From Streptomyces tendae (GTDB lineage Bacteria > Actinomycetota > Actinomycetes > Streptomycetales > Streptomycetaceae), in NCBI RefSeq assembly GCF_014650435.1, contig NZ_BMUY01000004.1:1-64000 (forward strand): a stretch of DNA of 64,000 nt. The letters are read 5' to 3'. The notes under the pieces are model-generated. The model did no database searches, was not told where the DNA came from, and saw only the letters and a list, made by a program, of their open reading frames with translations. Positions 1 through 9,337 of this stretch are shown in pieces. The position numbers were made by a program, and so were the translations under genes. Numbering within the stretch: position 1 is the stretch's first letter; each line of letters begins with the position of its first letter.

Positions 1-471
1 CGGCCAGGGCCCGCCCGAACGCCCTGCCCGAACGCGTGCTCCGGGCCCCGGCCGCACGCTCTCCGCCCCCCTCCGCCACCCCACACCCCACGCGGCCTTC
101 ACCCCCGCACCCCCCACCCCCCACCCCCCAGCCCCGCAGCAGGCCCAGACCCCGGCAGCAGGCCCAAACCCCGGGGCCGGCCCAAACCCCGGGGCAGACG
201 CAGCCGGCGACACCGACCGGCCACATCCACACCGGCCCCACCCACACCCACACCCACACCCACACCCACACCCACCAGCACACCACCAGCCACCCAGCCG
301 GCATGCCCGCCGCGAACAGGACCCCGCGCACACAGACCCCGCGATACCACCCAACCGCAAAGCAAAGGACCGCACCCGCGGCGGGCGAGCAGCCTCCGGC
401 TCGGCCGGGGCACAGACCTGCAGACTCCCACGCATCCCCCTCCCCCAACGAAACACCGCCCGCTGGGGGGT
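1..471. repeat. Non-coding repeat-rich stretch
   Basis: No convincing gene is seen here. At 241-276 there are five perfect copies of the hexamer CCCACA followed by a degenerate sixth. At about 136-194 a unit of the form GGCAGCAGGCCCAAACCCCGG is repeated three times with small changes. The open frames across the stretch translate to Pro/Arg/Thr-His low-complexity peptides, which is what C-rich simple repeats give, so they are not treated as genes. Confidence 0.6.
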
Positions 472-567
472 GTGGTGGGCGAGCCCGTCAGTATGCGCAG
501 GTTGACCGACCAAGAAGGGCAGAAGCTCCAGCAGATCGTGCGCCGGGGCAATACCCGTTCGGTTAGA
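472..567 (+). pseudogene. IS630-family transposase N-terminal remnant
   Basis: The translation contains MRRLTDQEGQKLQQIVRRG, which I recognise as the conserved N-terminal helix of Streptomyces IS630-type transposases. After about 30 residues the similarity stops and the frame turns into Arg/Ser-rich non-coding-like sequence, so nothing of the DDE catalytic core remains. It is a scar of an insertion or deletion at the edge of the decayed region upstream of racP. The identification rests on remembered family sequence, not on a search. Confidence 0.6.
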
Positions 568-695
568 CGGACACGGAGTTCGTCGCCTCGGTCCAGGTCG
601 TCCGCTCATCCGGACGCCGAGTTGCCGCAGGAGCCGGGGAGGCCGCCCACCGCCAGGATCCGGACTACCCCGGTCGGGCAGCTCGGGTGAGGACT

Positions 696-742
696 GATGC
701 GGGGGCGCTGCCCCACTTCTTGTGGGGCAGCGCCCCCGCATC
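696..742. terminator. 21-bp perfect stem-loop
   Basis: Positions 696-716 and 722-742 are exact reverse complements, leaving a five-base TTCTT loop. No T-run follows, as is common for Streptomyces terminators. It lies between the IS630 remnant and a short coding-like tail (GHVDGELAKLLQGE, ending in TAG at 782-784) just before racP. It could be a terminator or a mobile-element end. Confidence 0.6.
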
Positions 743-790
743 GGACACGTCGACGGCGAACTGGCCAAGCTCCTGCAGGGTGAATAGCCG

Positions 791-1225
791 ATGCCCCGTG
801 CCTCCGAGCACAGATCGCCGGCGGCCCAGCGACACGCCGACACCGTCCGGTTCGTGCTCTTCGAAACCCGGCCGGCCGGTCTGACCTTTGTCCAGCTGGT
901 CAGATCCAGCGAACTCTCCCCTCACCAGACTCGCGCGGGGCTTGCCTGCCTGCGGGACATCATCACCGAACGCGGCTGGCCGCCGCTGATCTGGACGAAG
1001 AAGGACGGCTACAAGTTCTGCGCCGACCCCGCCCAACTCCAGGCATACGAGATCGCGATCATCCGGGGCAAGCTCACCTAGATCCGCCGGTTCATCACCG
1101 GAGCCGTCGCCCCGCACGCGGCCCTCCGGCCCAAAGGCCGGTGGATCAAACACCTCAACACCCAGCTCAACTCGGTCGAGTCGACACTCGACGTCATCGC
1201 CGACTACACCGACGCCGACGCCTGA
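791..1225 (+). pseudogene. racP: RacP-like winged-helix protein interrupted by in-frame TAG
   Basis: The first 96 codons encode a RacP-type protein with the typical blocks QRHADTVRFVLFETRPAGLT, HQTRAGL and WPPLIWTKKDGYKFCADP. RacP proteins are small, Streptomyces-specific, often linked to integrated or conjugative elements, and have a winged-helix look; their role is not established. A TAG at 1079-1081 stops the frame after KLT. The same frame then continues without a shift through IRRFITGAVAPHAALRPKG and KHLNTQLNSVESTLDVIAD to TGA at 1223-1225, which matches the usual C-terminus. The damage is therefore a single codon change (homologues, from memory, have Glu or a similar residue there). It is either a recent pseudogene or an amber-readthrough gene. 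Confidence 0.75.
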
Positions 1226-1284
1226 TCGGCGGGCCCGGCCGCTTCGCGGCCGACGCCCGCCCCCCGTCTTTGAGGGAGGCAACG

Positions 1285-2139
1285 ATGCCGCGCAGGCGCT
1301 GCTACCCCTCTGACATTTGGGACGACGAATGGGCGCTGATCGAACCGCTGCTGCCGGTCCCGGCCTGTGAGACCCCGGCCGGCGGCCGTCCGGAGAAGCA
1401 CCCCCGCCGGGAGATCGTGGACGCCATCCGCTACGTCGTGGATACGGGCTGCAAGTGGAGGGCCCTGCCCAAGGACTTCCCGCCCTGGCGCACGTGTTAC
1501 GGGTTCATGGCCCGCTGGGCCGCCTGCGGCGTCATCGGGCAGATCCGTGACCAGCTCCGCAAGCGGATCCGCCGCGAGATGGGCAAGGCGCCCGGAGCAG
1601 TCGCCACCGTCATCGACTCGCAGTCGGTCAAGGCCGCCGAGACCGTCGGCAAGGACTCCCGCGGCTACGACGCCGGCAAGAAGATCAACGGCCGCAAGCG
1701 ACACCTGGTCGTGGACACCAAGGGCCTGCCGCTGTTCGTCATGGTCACCCCGGCCGACATGACCGACCGCAACGCGGCCAAGGAAGTGCTGTTCCGGCTG
1801 CGGCTGATGCACCCCGAGATCACCATCGTCTGGGCCGACTCCGCTTATGCCGGACAGCTCGTCGACTGGGCGAAGACCTTCCTGGGCCTGACGATCAAGA
1901 CCGTCAGCCGGCCGAAGAACGTCCCCGGGTTCGTCGTCCTCCCCCGGCGATGGGTCGTCGAACGTTCGCATGCGTGGGTCATGCATGCCCGCAGACACGC
2001 GCGCGACTACGAACGGCTCGTCCAACACTCGGAATCGCTCATCACCTGGGCCGCAATCACCTTGATGACCAGGCGCATCACCCGCCGAAGCTCTCGCAGG
2101 AGCGGACAGCCGGCCTCCCGAGAGGCCCACCGCGACTGA
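1285..2139 (+). CDS. IS5-family transposase
   Basis: A 284-residue DDE transposase of the IS5 family, intact from start to stop. The N-terminal insertion-element domain begins SDIWDDEWALIEPLLP. The catalytic residues are visible as Asp111 (in IDSQSV), Asp185 (in WADSAYAG) and Glu226 (in VERSHAW). The start at 1285 is supported by GGGAGG a few bases upstream; an upstream extension would run back into the end of the RacP reading frame. I looked for terminal inverted repeats in 1226-1284 and 2140-2200 and found only a short hairpin on each side, so element boundaries are not defined. It begins 60 bp after the RacP remnant, which suggests insertion next to an already compact gene. Confidence 0.85.
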   Translation: MPRRRCYPSDIWDDEWALIEPLLPVPACETPAGGRPEKHPRREIVDAIRYVVDTGCKWRALPKDFPPWRTCYGFMARWAACGVIGQIRDQLRKRIRREMGKAPGAVATVIDSQSVKAAETVGKDSRGYDAGKKINGRKRHLVVDTKGLPLFVMVTPADMTDRNAAKEVLFRLRLMHPEITIVWADSAYAGQLVDWAKTFLGLTIKTVSRPKNVPGFVVLPRRWVVERSHAWVMHARRHARDYERLVQHSESLITWAAITLMTRRITRRSSRRSGQPASREAHRD

Positions 2140-2364
2140 TCCGATCGGCACTGACGGTCAGCAGTGCCATCGAGAAGTCACCGGGCCCCCAAGTCAGCCC
2201 AATTTTCGCACCACCACGACGACTTCATCAGCGCAATCGGCAACATCGAGACCGGTGTCCTGTTGCCCAGAAAACCCAGGTCGCGCTGCCGGACGGCATA
2301 GCCGGAGTCGTCCTGCGTCCACCAGGCCGGCACGCTCTGCTCGACGGGTCTGTAGTGTGCGGCA

Positions 2365-2928
2365 ATGACAGGAAGCGAGCGGCTCGCGGAGCAGTTGGAC
2401 TGGTACTGGCGCAAGAACCTGCGGCCACGGTTGGACGGTCTTACCGACGAGGAGTACTTCTGGGAGCCGGTGCGCGGCTGCTGGAGCATCCGCCCACGTG
2501 GCACGGCCGCCGCACCGATGTCGGCGGGTTCAGGGGAGTGGACGATGGACTTCGCGTCCCCTGCCCCGGAGCCGGCGCCGGTGACCACGATTGCCTGGCG
2601 GCTGGCGCACATCATCTTCTCGTGCCTGGCCTATCGGGTCGAATGGTACTTCGACGGCCAGGACTTCGACGCCGAGGCATTCGCCTACGCGGGGACCGCT
2701 GACGAGGCGCTGAAACAGCTCGATGAGATGTACGAGAGATGGAACGCGGGGGTCCGCGAACTCTCGGACGCCGACCTGGAGAATCCGCCCGCGATGGGTC
2801 CCGAGCCGTATCCCATGGAGAACAGGGTCCTGCACGTCAACAGGGAGCTGATCCACCACGGCGCCGAAATTTCCCTGCTGCGCGACCTCTACCGCTGGCA
2901 GGACGGAGCCGCACCGCACCGAATATGA
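2365..2928 (+). CDS. DinB-superfamily (DUF664-like) protein
   Basis: A 187-residue protein with the helical-bundle signature of the DinB/YfiT-like superfamily. It has an N-terminal EQLDWYWRKNLRPRLDGLTDEEYFWEPV segment (helix plus conserved WxP turn), a middle helix TTIAWRLAHIIFSCLAYR with a metal-ligand-type His, and a C-terminal HVNRELIHHGAEISLLRDLY with paired His. Members are often metal-dependent thiol-using enzymes or of unknown substrate. The exact reaction cannot be read here. No operon partner is evident; 2140-2364 upstream holds only a possible coding remnant on the minus strand that I cannot identify. Start ATG chosen because the family normally begins about ten residues before the first helix. 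Confidence 0.8.
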   Translation: MTGSERLAEQLDWYWRKNLRPRLDGLTDEEYFWEPVRGCWSIRPRGTAAAPMSAGSGEWTMDFASPAPEPAPVTTIAWRLAHIIFSCLAYRVEWYFDGQDFDAEAFAYAGTADEALKQLDEMYERWNAGVRELSDADLENPPAMGPEPYPMENRVLHVNRELIHHGAEISLLRDLYRWQDGAAPHRI

Positions 2929-3238
2929 GCCGGGTGCGGTGCCAAGCAGCAGTCGACCAGCCGCCCCCGCCACCCAAACCCCGCCGTTCGAATTCTGAGC
3001 TGGGTAAACGCCCAAACGCCGCAGCTGGTCATGTCATGCCCAGCTCAGAAATAGCACTCAGCTGTTCTTTATAGTCTGACTTCGTGTGACAGGTCGGTGT
3101 AGCTGGCGGACGTTCATGAGCCGTGGAAGAGGGAGGACGGTCCGGAAGACATCAGCCAGCACACTGGGGAGAACCCGACCATGGGACCTCTGGTTAGTCG
3201 GATGGTTCGCCAGACGTGTCGTTCTTAGCGTTGCCTTC

Positions 3239-4438
3239 ATGTCGATCACGCTGAGCCGAATCAGCCGTGGGACAGTGACCGTGCTCGCTGTCGCCCTCAT
3301 GGCGTTATTCGTTCCGGCAGGATCCAGAGCGGCGGCCTCCGATCGCCTGGCCCAACTGCAGTTTGATGTCGACGCCCTGCGGGACGAGGGCACCACAGGC
3401 GTATAGGTAAGACTGGAGACACCCCATGGAGTGTGGGCCGTCCGTAGCGGGGGCAGTAATCTCAGCACCGGCCAGCCTGTGCCGACGAACGGCTACCTGC
3501 GGATCGGCAGCACCACGAAGACGTTCGTCGCGACCGTACTGCTCCAGCTCGCCGGCGAAGGCCGCCTGTCGCTGGACGACACGGTGGACTCGTGGCTGCC
3601 CGGCCTGGTCCACGGCCACGGCAATGACGGGCACCGGGTCATGCTGCGCCAGTTGCTCCAGCACACCAGCGGGCTGCCCGACTACATCGGCGACGTCGTC
3701 CCTGATCTCAGCGCGGCCGGGTACCGCACGAACCGCTGGACCACCTACACGTCCCTACAGCGTGTGGCCCTCGCGATGAAGCACCAGCCGTCCTTCGCAC
3801 CCGGTGTCGGCTGGGAGTACTCCAACACCAACTACGTTCTTCTGGGCATGGTCATCAAGGCTGTCACGGGCCATTCATGGGAGTACGAGGTCCGGGCCAG
3901 GATTCTTCGTCCGCTGCGGCTCACCCGCACTCTCGCACCTGGCAACTGGCCGTTTCTCCCCGGCCCTCATGCCCGCAACTACCAGCAGTTCGAGCCAGGT
4001 GGTGCCATGACCGATACCACGGCCGCCTACCTGCCCTTCGACGCCGATGCCGACGGGTCGATGATCAGTACGGCTGCGGACATCAACAGGTTCTTCACAG
4101 CACTGGTGCAAGGCAGGCTTCTGGCCCCCGCCCAACTGACTGAGATGCAACGCACCGTCGGAGTCCCCGCCGACCGCGGTTTTCCACCGGACACGCGCGA
4201 CGGGCTGGGCCTGTTCTGGACACCGCTGTCCTGCGGCGGCGGGTACTGGGGGCACAGCGGCGACGGATTCGGATACCTGGTGTGGCCTGCCACGACTCCG
4301 GACGGCCGGACCACTGTCACAGTCTCCTTGCACAGCCGACCAGGCGATGAAGGCACCGCCACTCGGCAGATCCAAGACGTTACGGCTTTTGTCGACCGCG
4401 CACTGTGCTCCGCTCATCGCTCTCCGACGTCCACGTGA
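3239..4438 (+). pseudogene. Serine hydrolase (beta-lactamase/D-Ala-D-Ala carboxypeptidase family) with in-frame TAG
   Basis: The product would be a secreted penicillin-binding-type hydrolase of about 398 residues. A signal peptide (MSITLSRISRGTVTVLAVALM followed by an AxA-like site) is followed by DRLAQLQFDVDALRDEGTTGV, then TAG at 3404-3406. The same frame carries on as VRLETPHGVWAV with no base gained or lost. Downstream the class-C-like motifs are intact: SxxK in GSTTKTF, YxN in EYSNTNY and HxG in GHSGDGFGY. A rare TTA leucine codon sits in the signal peptide (3305-3307), so even an intact copy would depend on the bldA tRNA. The stop lies where relatives (from memory) have Gln, consistent with CAG to TAG. 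An internal start at 3431 would give a cytoplasmic protein without its signal peptide. Confidence 0.75.
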
Positions 4439-4645
4439 ACAGCACTCGCCCAACCGCACTGAGCGAAGTCACTGCAACAAACCCTCACAGCGAGCCCTGT
4501 CCGCCGGCCAAGCCAAACAGCTGCACTTCGAACGATGCCCCGAACGTAACCGCTCGTACGAGGATTCCGGGGACGTGAACTCGGCCTCCGTCTGGTCCTG
4601 TGCTCCGACCAAAGAGGCACTGACCAGTACGAAGGCCGTGGGGGA

Positions 4646-6091
4646 ATGACTCTGCCGCATCACGATGTCCGGCGGGAAGTGTTGGCGGTGGCGTCACACT
4701 TCCGGGACGACTTCTTCGACTGCCTGCCCGCGCGCGGGGACACCTTGTTCGAGCTGACGGACGCCCTGCTGTGTGCGGACGGGCCGGTGAAGACACCGGT
4801 CGACCTCACGCTGACTGCCGAGCACCGGCGCGGACACGGTGCGATGTATGAAGCATTGAACCGCGGAGACGTCGATGTGTCACGGCTACGGCGGGTGCTG
4901 GCCGGGCTGCCGCAGCCCGAGGCCGCCGACGGGCGCCTGGTCCTGGCCGTGGACGTCACCCACTGGCTGCGGCCGGGCGCGCCGACCAGCTCGGACCGTT
5001 TGTTCTGTCACGTCTATGGTCGCAGCGGACGCTCGTCGGACCAGTTCGTGCCCGGCTGGCCCTACTCCGTCGTCGCCGCGCTGGAGTTCGGCCGGACCTC
5101 ATGGTGCCAGATCCTGGACGCGCTGCGGCTGGGGCCGGCAGACGACGTCGCCGAAGTCACCGCCGTCCAGGTCCGCCGAGTCGTCACCGACCTCATTGAG
5201 ATGGGCCGCTGGAAGCCGGGTGACCGCGACATCCTGATCGTCTTCGATGCCGGGTACGACGCTCCGCGCATGACCCATCTCCTGACCGGACTGCCGGTGG
5301 AGATTCTGGGACGGATGCGCACAGACCGTGTGATGCGCAAGCCCGTTCCGGTCCCATGGATCTCTCCACCGCAGGGTGGACGCCCGTCGAAACATGGCAG
5401 GGAGTTTCGCTTCGCCAAGCCGGACTCATGGGGCGATCCCGACGCGGAGACCGTGCAGGTCACCGACCGCTACGGCACCGCTCGCGTGATGGCCTGGGAC
5501 CGCATTCACCCCCGGTTGACCACCCGCTCGGCTTGGATCGACCACACCGGCGACCTCCCTGTCATCGAGGGCACGTTGATCCGTCTGGAGGTCGACCGTC
5601 TGCCCGGCGGCCACGATCCGCTGCCGGTCTGGCTGTGGTCGTCGGTGACCGGTCTGTCGGGTGGAGACGTCGATCTGCGCTGGCAGGCGTTCTTGCGCAG
5701 GTTCGATCTTGAACACACCTTTCGAAGGATCAAGCAGACCCTCGGCTGGACCCGCCCGAAACTCCGCACGCCCGCAGCGGCGGACCGATGGACCTGGCTG
5801 ATCATCGCCGCACAGACCCAGCTCCGCCTAGCCCGGCCCCTTGTCGCCGATCTCCGTCGTCCGTGGCAGAAGCCAGCCGAGCCAGGCCGGCTCACCCCGG
5901 CACGGGTTCGCCGGGAGTTCAGAAACCTCCGCCCCAACTTGCCCTGTCCGGCCCGTGCGCCGAAACCCAACCGGCCCGGCCCCGGGCGCTCGTCCGGCTC
6001 GAAGAACCGGCGCCCCGCCACCCGCTACGACGTGGGCAAAACGACCAGACGCCCCGCCACCATCATCGAACGTGACCAGGCCAGACCATAA
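4646..6091 (+). CDS. IS4/IS701-like DDE transposase (NF041680-type)
   Basis: A complete 481-residue transposase. The DDE triad of the Tn5/IS4-like fold can be placed: Asp103 in LVLAVDVTHW, Asp201 in ILIVFDAGYD and Glu356 in FDLEHTFRRIKQTLGW, the last being the characteristic E-x6-K-type signature. The C-terminal 60 residues are a basic, proline-rich tail. The start follows GGGGGA closely. No terminal inverted repeat could be found in 4439-4645 or 6092-6300, so the ends of the element remain undefined. It separates the broken serine hydrolase from the broken zinc-ribbon gene. Confidence 0.85.
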   Translation: MTLPHHDVRREVLAVASHFRDDFFDCLPARGDTLFELTDALLCADGPVKTPVDLTLTAEHRRGHGAMYEALNRGDVDVSRLRRVLAGLPQPEAADGRLVLAVDVTHWLRPGAPTSSDRLFCHVYGRSGRSSDQFVPGWPYSVVAALEFGRTSWCQILDALRLGPADDVAEVTAVQVRRVVTDLIEMGRWKPGDRDILIVFDAGYDAPRMTHLLTGLPVEILGRMRTDRVMRKPVPVPWISPPQGGRPSKHGREFRFAKPDSWGDPDAETVQVTDRYGTARVMAWDRIHPRLTTRSAWIDHTGDLPVIEGTLIRLEVDRLPGGHDPLPVWLWSSVTGLSGGDVDLRWQAFLRRFDLEHTFRRIKQTLGWTRPKLRTPAAADRWTWLIIAAQTQLRLARPLVADLRRPWQKPAEPGRLTPARVRREFRNLRPNLPCPARAPKPNRPGPGRSSGSKNRRPATRYDVGKTTRRPATIIERDQARP

Positions 6092-6356
6092 AGAACAAGC
6101 TCAGGATTCTCCGGCCACGGGCCGGACGAGCCCCGGGCGGACCAACAGGCGCCAGGGCCAACGGCGTTGTGGCCCCTACCTCCTTCATGCCCATGAAATC
6201 GTCGCAGGAGAGTCACACGGGCTGCGCACAGCCTTGCGAAAGTCCCGTTAGCGTGACTGGCTGCTCGATCCCCGAGGGAATTCCGCTTATACGCAGCCAG
6301 GCCGTGGCCCGGGTGAGCCGACGGTGCAGTGGAACAGGAAGACCGGTAGACCGCAG

Positions 6357-7216
6357 ATGGATTACTGCTCCTCATGTCGTCGGCACCTCAACGGCGCCCT
6401 GGTGTGCCCCGGATGCGGCGCCTACGCCCCGGACATCGACCCGCACGTCGGCGGGAACACCGGCGACACGGGTGACACAGGCGACAGCGGTGACTCCGCG
6501 GGCGCGAGACCGTCCGCCGCCTGGCCCTCACCCGTCGTCATCCCGCCCTCGCCCCCGTATCCGCGCCCGGCATTCGTGCCGACATCGGTGCCACTGACGG
6601 ACCGCCCGCGCAGCAATCGGGGCGGGCGGCCCGCCGCCGCCAGGTGGCCAGATGGAAGAAGAACAAGCGCCGCGCAGTCGTCGCCAGTGCAGTCGCGATC
6701 GTCGGCGGCGGACTGACCATCGCCTCCGTGGACCGGCACTCCGACCACCGGGCCCAGGCCACCACCGCCCCGGCCGACCGGCCCCCCTCCGCCTCACCGG
6801 AGCAGCCCCCCGGGCAGGAGCCACCGACCACCGCCGCACCGACCGCCCCCGAGAGCGCACAGGGCCCGACGCCCGCCTCCGGCCCGTCGCAGCCGCAGCC
6901 GCGCCCGTCGACGGACAGTGTCAAGCCGCAGCAGCCCGCCGAGCCCCGGCACCGTTCGACGACGACAGCCTCGTCACAGAGCAACGACACCACCCCCTCC
7001 GGGACCACCCAGGGCCCGACGACCGCACGGACCCGGCCGGACACATCCGCCCCGGCCTCCGGTGACACGCCGCCCGAAGGCACCGACCCCACGACGCGGC
7101 CGTCGCCCGTCACCACCGCGCCGGGCGACGGCACCGACGAGGACACACCCGGGACACCACCCGCGGCAGACCCGTCATCGCCGCAGCTCTGCCTGCTGGT
7201 GGTATGCCTCGGCTGA
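6357..7216 (+). pseudogene. SCO2400-like zinc-ribbon/proline-rich membrane protein, frameshifted
   Basis: The 5' part encodes a zinc ribbon, MDYCSSCRRHLNGALVCPGC followed by GAYAPDI, with two CxxC pairs. The 3' part, in a different frame, encodes RAARRRQVARWKKNKRRAVV, a single membrane span (ASAVAIVGGGLTIASV) and a long Pro/Thr/Ser-rich extracellular tail ending SPQLCLLVVCLG. Intact Streptomyces members of this family have both parts in one chain, so I infer one frameshift between about 6560 and 6620. Function in the family is unknown; the layout implies a cytoplasmic Zn domain with a disordered wall-spanning tail. Confidence 0.65.
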
Positions 7217-7958
7217 CCCAGGCGTCCCAGCCGTGGACGGGGGGCGGCACCCACCCCGCACAGCGAACTGCCAGCGGGCGGCTGTCCCCGTGGCGGTCGG
7301 CCTCGTCGCCGTCGCGCACCGCGAGGAGGATGTGCCGGCCGGTGAGCCGGTGCAGGTCCTGCATGAACGGCAGCGCGGCGGCGGTTCAAACCCCAGTTAC
7401 TCGGCGTGAACACTCACCCCGACCGGCCGCACCGACCGACTGCCCATTCCACACCCGCTGCGTTCTCCCCCAAGACGGCTCCGCCCCGGCCTCGCCCGCA
7501 CGATCAGGCCCGCCCACGAGGTCCAGCGGCCGACCTCCCTCCTCCAGGCGGTCGAGCATCCCTCGTTCAGGAGCGTGGTGGCGCGCTCACGTTTCACGGG
7601 AGACCTCGGCCGGCCGCTCCGCGTCAGCCGCGTACTGCGGTCAGGCACTCGTCGGGTTGTTGCGCGGTCCGAGCAGCCGCCAGACGACAACCAGGTGATG
7701 CCGGAGCCGCGGAACGCGGAAGATCGAGGTCGCCGTGGCGTGGCTGATCTTGGTGGCCGCGTGTGCCTGCGTCGCGCCGCCAGGGTGGCCGTGTCACATG
7801 TGCCACGGCCGTAGCCGGAGTTGACATCGATGGCCCGGCGGCCTCCGATGTGGCGGGGAACGGACAGTGCGCAATGCCTCCCAGGCAGGGTGCCCGGACG
7901 GAAGCATGCCGGACGACGTGCCCGGACCGGCGGGCAGGGAGCGCGTTCCCCGGCCGGC
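7217..7958. other. Gene-poor stretch with a possible IclR remnant
   Basis: No intact gene is convincing over these 740 bp. On the minus strand, about 7300-7383 reads LPFMQDLHRLTGRHILLAVR followed by DGDEA, which resembles the start of an IclR effector domain (family consensus LxxLxxxTGExxxLxVxDGxE), but it is cut on both sides by stops and frame changes. The rest translates to Arg/Pro/Ser-rich peptides in every frame. Confidence 0.35.
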
Positions 7959-9203
7959 TCAGGGCAACTCCGCCGGGGACGCGCCGGAGTCCTCGGACTT
8001 CGATGCCCCGTTGTGAGGGGTTGCGACATCACGGGGGCGGGCACCGGCGGCCGGCGCCAGGAAGACGGCGATGACGACGAAGGCGAGTACCACCGTCATC
8101 GCTGGACGCAGCCCGTAGTGGTCGCCCAGGAACCCGAGAGCGGGCGGCCCGACCAGGAAAGCGATGTACCCGATCGTGGCCACGAGACTGACGCGGGCGG
8201 TCTGGTCAGGGCCGGAGCCGGCCGCCGCCGACAGTGCCACCGGGAAACCCAGAGACGCCCCCAGACCCCAGAACAGCACGGCCGCCGACGCCACGACGAC
8301 GTTGTCGGAGAAGATGACCAGGACCAGGCCCATCGCACCGGAGACGGCACTCGCGCGCATCACGGTGACCCTGCCGAACCGCTCCAGGAAGAACTCTCCG
8401 CCGAAACGTCCCACGGTCATCGCCGCGGCGAATCCCACGTAAACGAGCGAGCCCGCGGTGGCACCCAGGCCGTGGCCGTCGACCATGAGCAGGGGCAGCC
8501 AGTCGTTCGCGGCGCCCTCGGCGAGGGCCATGGCCAGGATGATGGCCCCGATCAGCAGGAGCCTGCGGTCCTTCCACACCGCGGGAGCCGGATGCCGCCC
8601 CGCGCCGGGGTCCTGGGGCACGCCCCGGGCACCGACGCCCGAGGGGACGCCGCCCAGGGCGTAGGGCAGGACTCCCGCGGCGACCACCGCGGCGGCGGCC
8701 AGATGCCAGTGGACGGGAAACGCCGCAGCCGTGGCGGCCATGCCGAACAGACCACCGATGACCGTGCCGAGGCTGAAGCCGCCGTGCAGCAGGGGCAGGA
8801 CCGCCTTGCCGGCGATGCGCTCCACGTCGGCACCGTCCACGTTCAGGGCCACCTCGCCCGCACCCATACCGGCGCCGAACAGACACAGTCCCAGCGCGAC
8901 CAGAGGTGGCGACGGCACGGTGGCACCGGCTGCGACGACGAGCATGCTCACGGGTATCAGAAACGCGCCGAGTCCGATGACCGGCCTGGTGCCGAACCTG
9001 GCCACGAGACGGCTGGAACTCAGCAGGCCGCTCATGGAACCGACGGACAGGCCGAAGAGGACCAGCCCCATCTGGCTGGTGGACACGCCCAGTTGATCGC
9101 GGATGTCGGGGGTGCGCGTGATCCACGACGACATCGCGATGCCCGGCAGGAAGAAGAACAGGAACAGGGCGCCACGACGTCGGCGCACGGTGCGATCTGT
9201 CAA
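7959..9203 (-). CDS. MFS transporter (YbjJ/sugar- or drug-efflux-like)
   Basis: About 414 residues with 12 predicted membrane helices, for example FLFFFLPGIAMSSW, LVLFGLSVGSMSGLL, LLIGAIILAMALAEGAANDW and MGLVLVIFSDNVVVASAAVLF. The helix 2-3 loop (SSRLVARFGTRPVIG) is the MFS motif-A position. The overall pattern is closest to the YbjJ-like group, whose substrates are poorly known. TTG at 9203 is preferred as start because GGAG lies seven bases upstream; an ATG at 9278 is possible but would cover the divergent operator. It is divergent from the TetR gene at 9338 with a palindrome between, so it is probably the regulated target of that repressor. Confidence 0.8.
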   Translation of the reverse strand: MTDRTVRRRRGALFLFFFLPGIAMSSWITRTPDIRDQLGVSTSQMGLVLFGLSVGSMSGLLSSSRLVARFGTRPVIGLGAFLIPVSMLVVAAGATVPSPPLVALGLCLFGAGMGAGEVALNVDGADVERIAGKAVLPLLHGGFSLGTVIGGLFGMAATAAAFPVHWHLAAAAVVAAGVLPYALGGVPSGVGARGVPQDPGAGRHPAPAVWKDRRLLLIGAIILAMALAEGAANDWLPLLMVDGHGLGATAGSLVYVGFAAAMTVGRFGGEFFLERFGRVTVMRASAVSGAMGLVLVIFSDNVVVASAAVLFWGLGASLGFPVALSAAAGSGPDQTARVSLVATIGYIAFLVGPPALGFLGDHYGLRPAMTVVLAFVVIAVFLAPAAGARPRDVATPHNGASKSEDSGASPAELP

Positions 9204-9271
9204 GGAGAGGCTCCGCTGAAGTACAGAAAGGGGTGGCCCGGACACTGCAGGCACGGACCTCGGCCCGAGCA

Positions 9272-9285
9272 TGTACAAATGTACA
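9272..9285. promoter_or_regulatory. TetR-type operator TGTACAAATGTACA
   Basis: A perfect inverted repeat, TGTAC-AAAT-GTACA, in the 134-bp divergent gap between the MFS gene and the TetR-family gene. Position and symmetry fit a repressor site controlling both promoters. Confidence 0.55.
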
Positions 9286-9337
9286 CACTAGGATGGTGCC
9301 GAAGAAGAGAAGAGAAGGAAGAGAGGCGGCCTCAGTC

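Noticed and set aside
36-566. Open frame encoding a His-Thr repeat protein at the left edge
   Set aside because: It is produced by the CCCACA repeat and C-rich DNA; no ribosome site and no family.
1226-2200. Terminal inverted repeats of the IS5-type element
   Set aside because: Searched both flanks by eye; only short local hairpins (for example GGCACT-N10-AGTGCC near 2147) were found, not a matching pair.
4439-6300. Terminal inverted repeats of the IS4/IS701-like element
   Set aside because: AGGATTC occurs on both sides (near 4561 and 6103) but in direct orientation and without extension.
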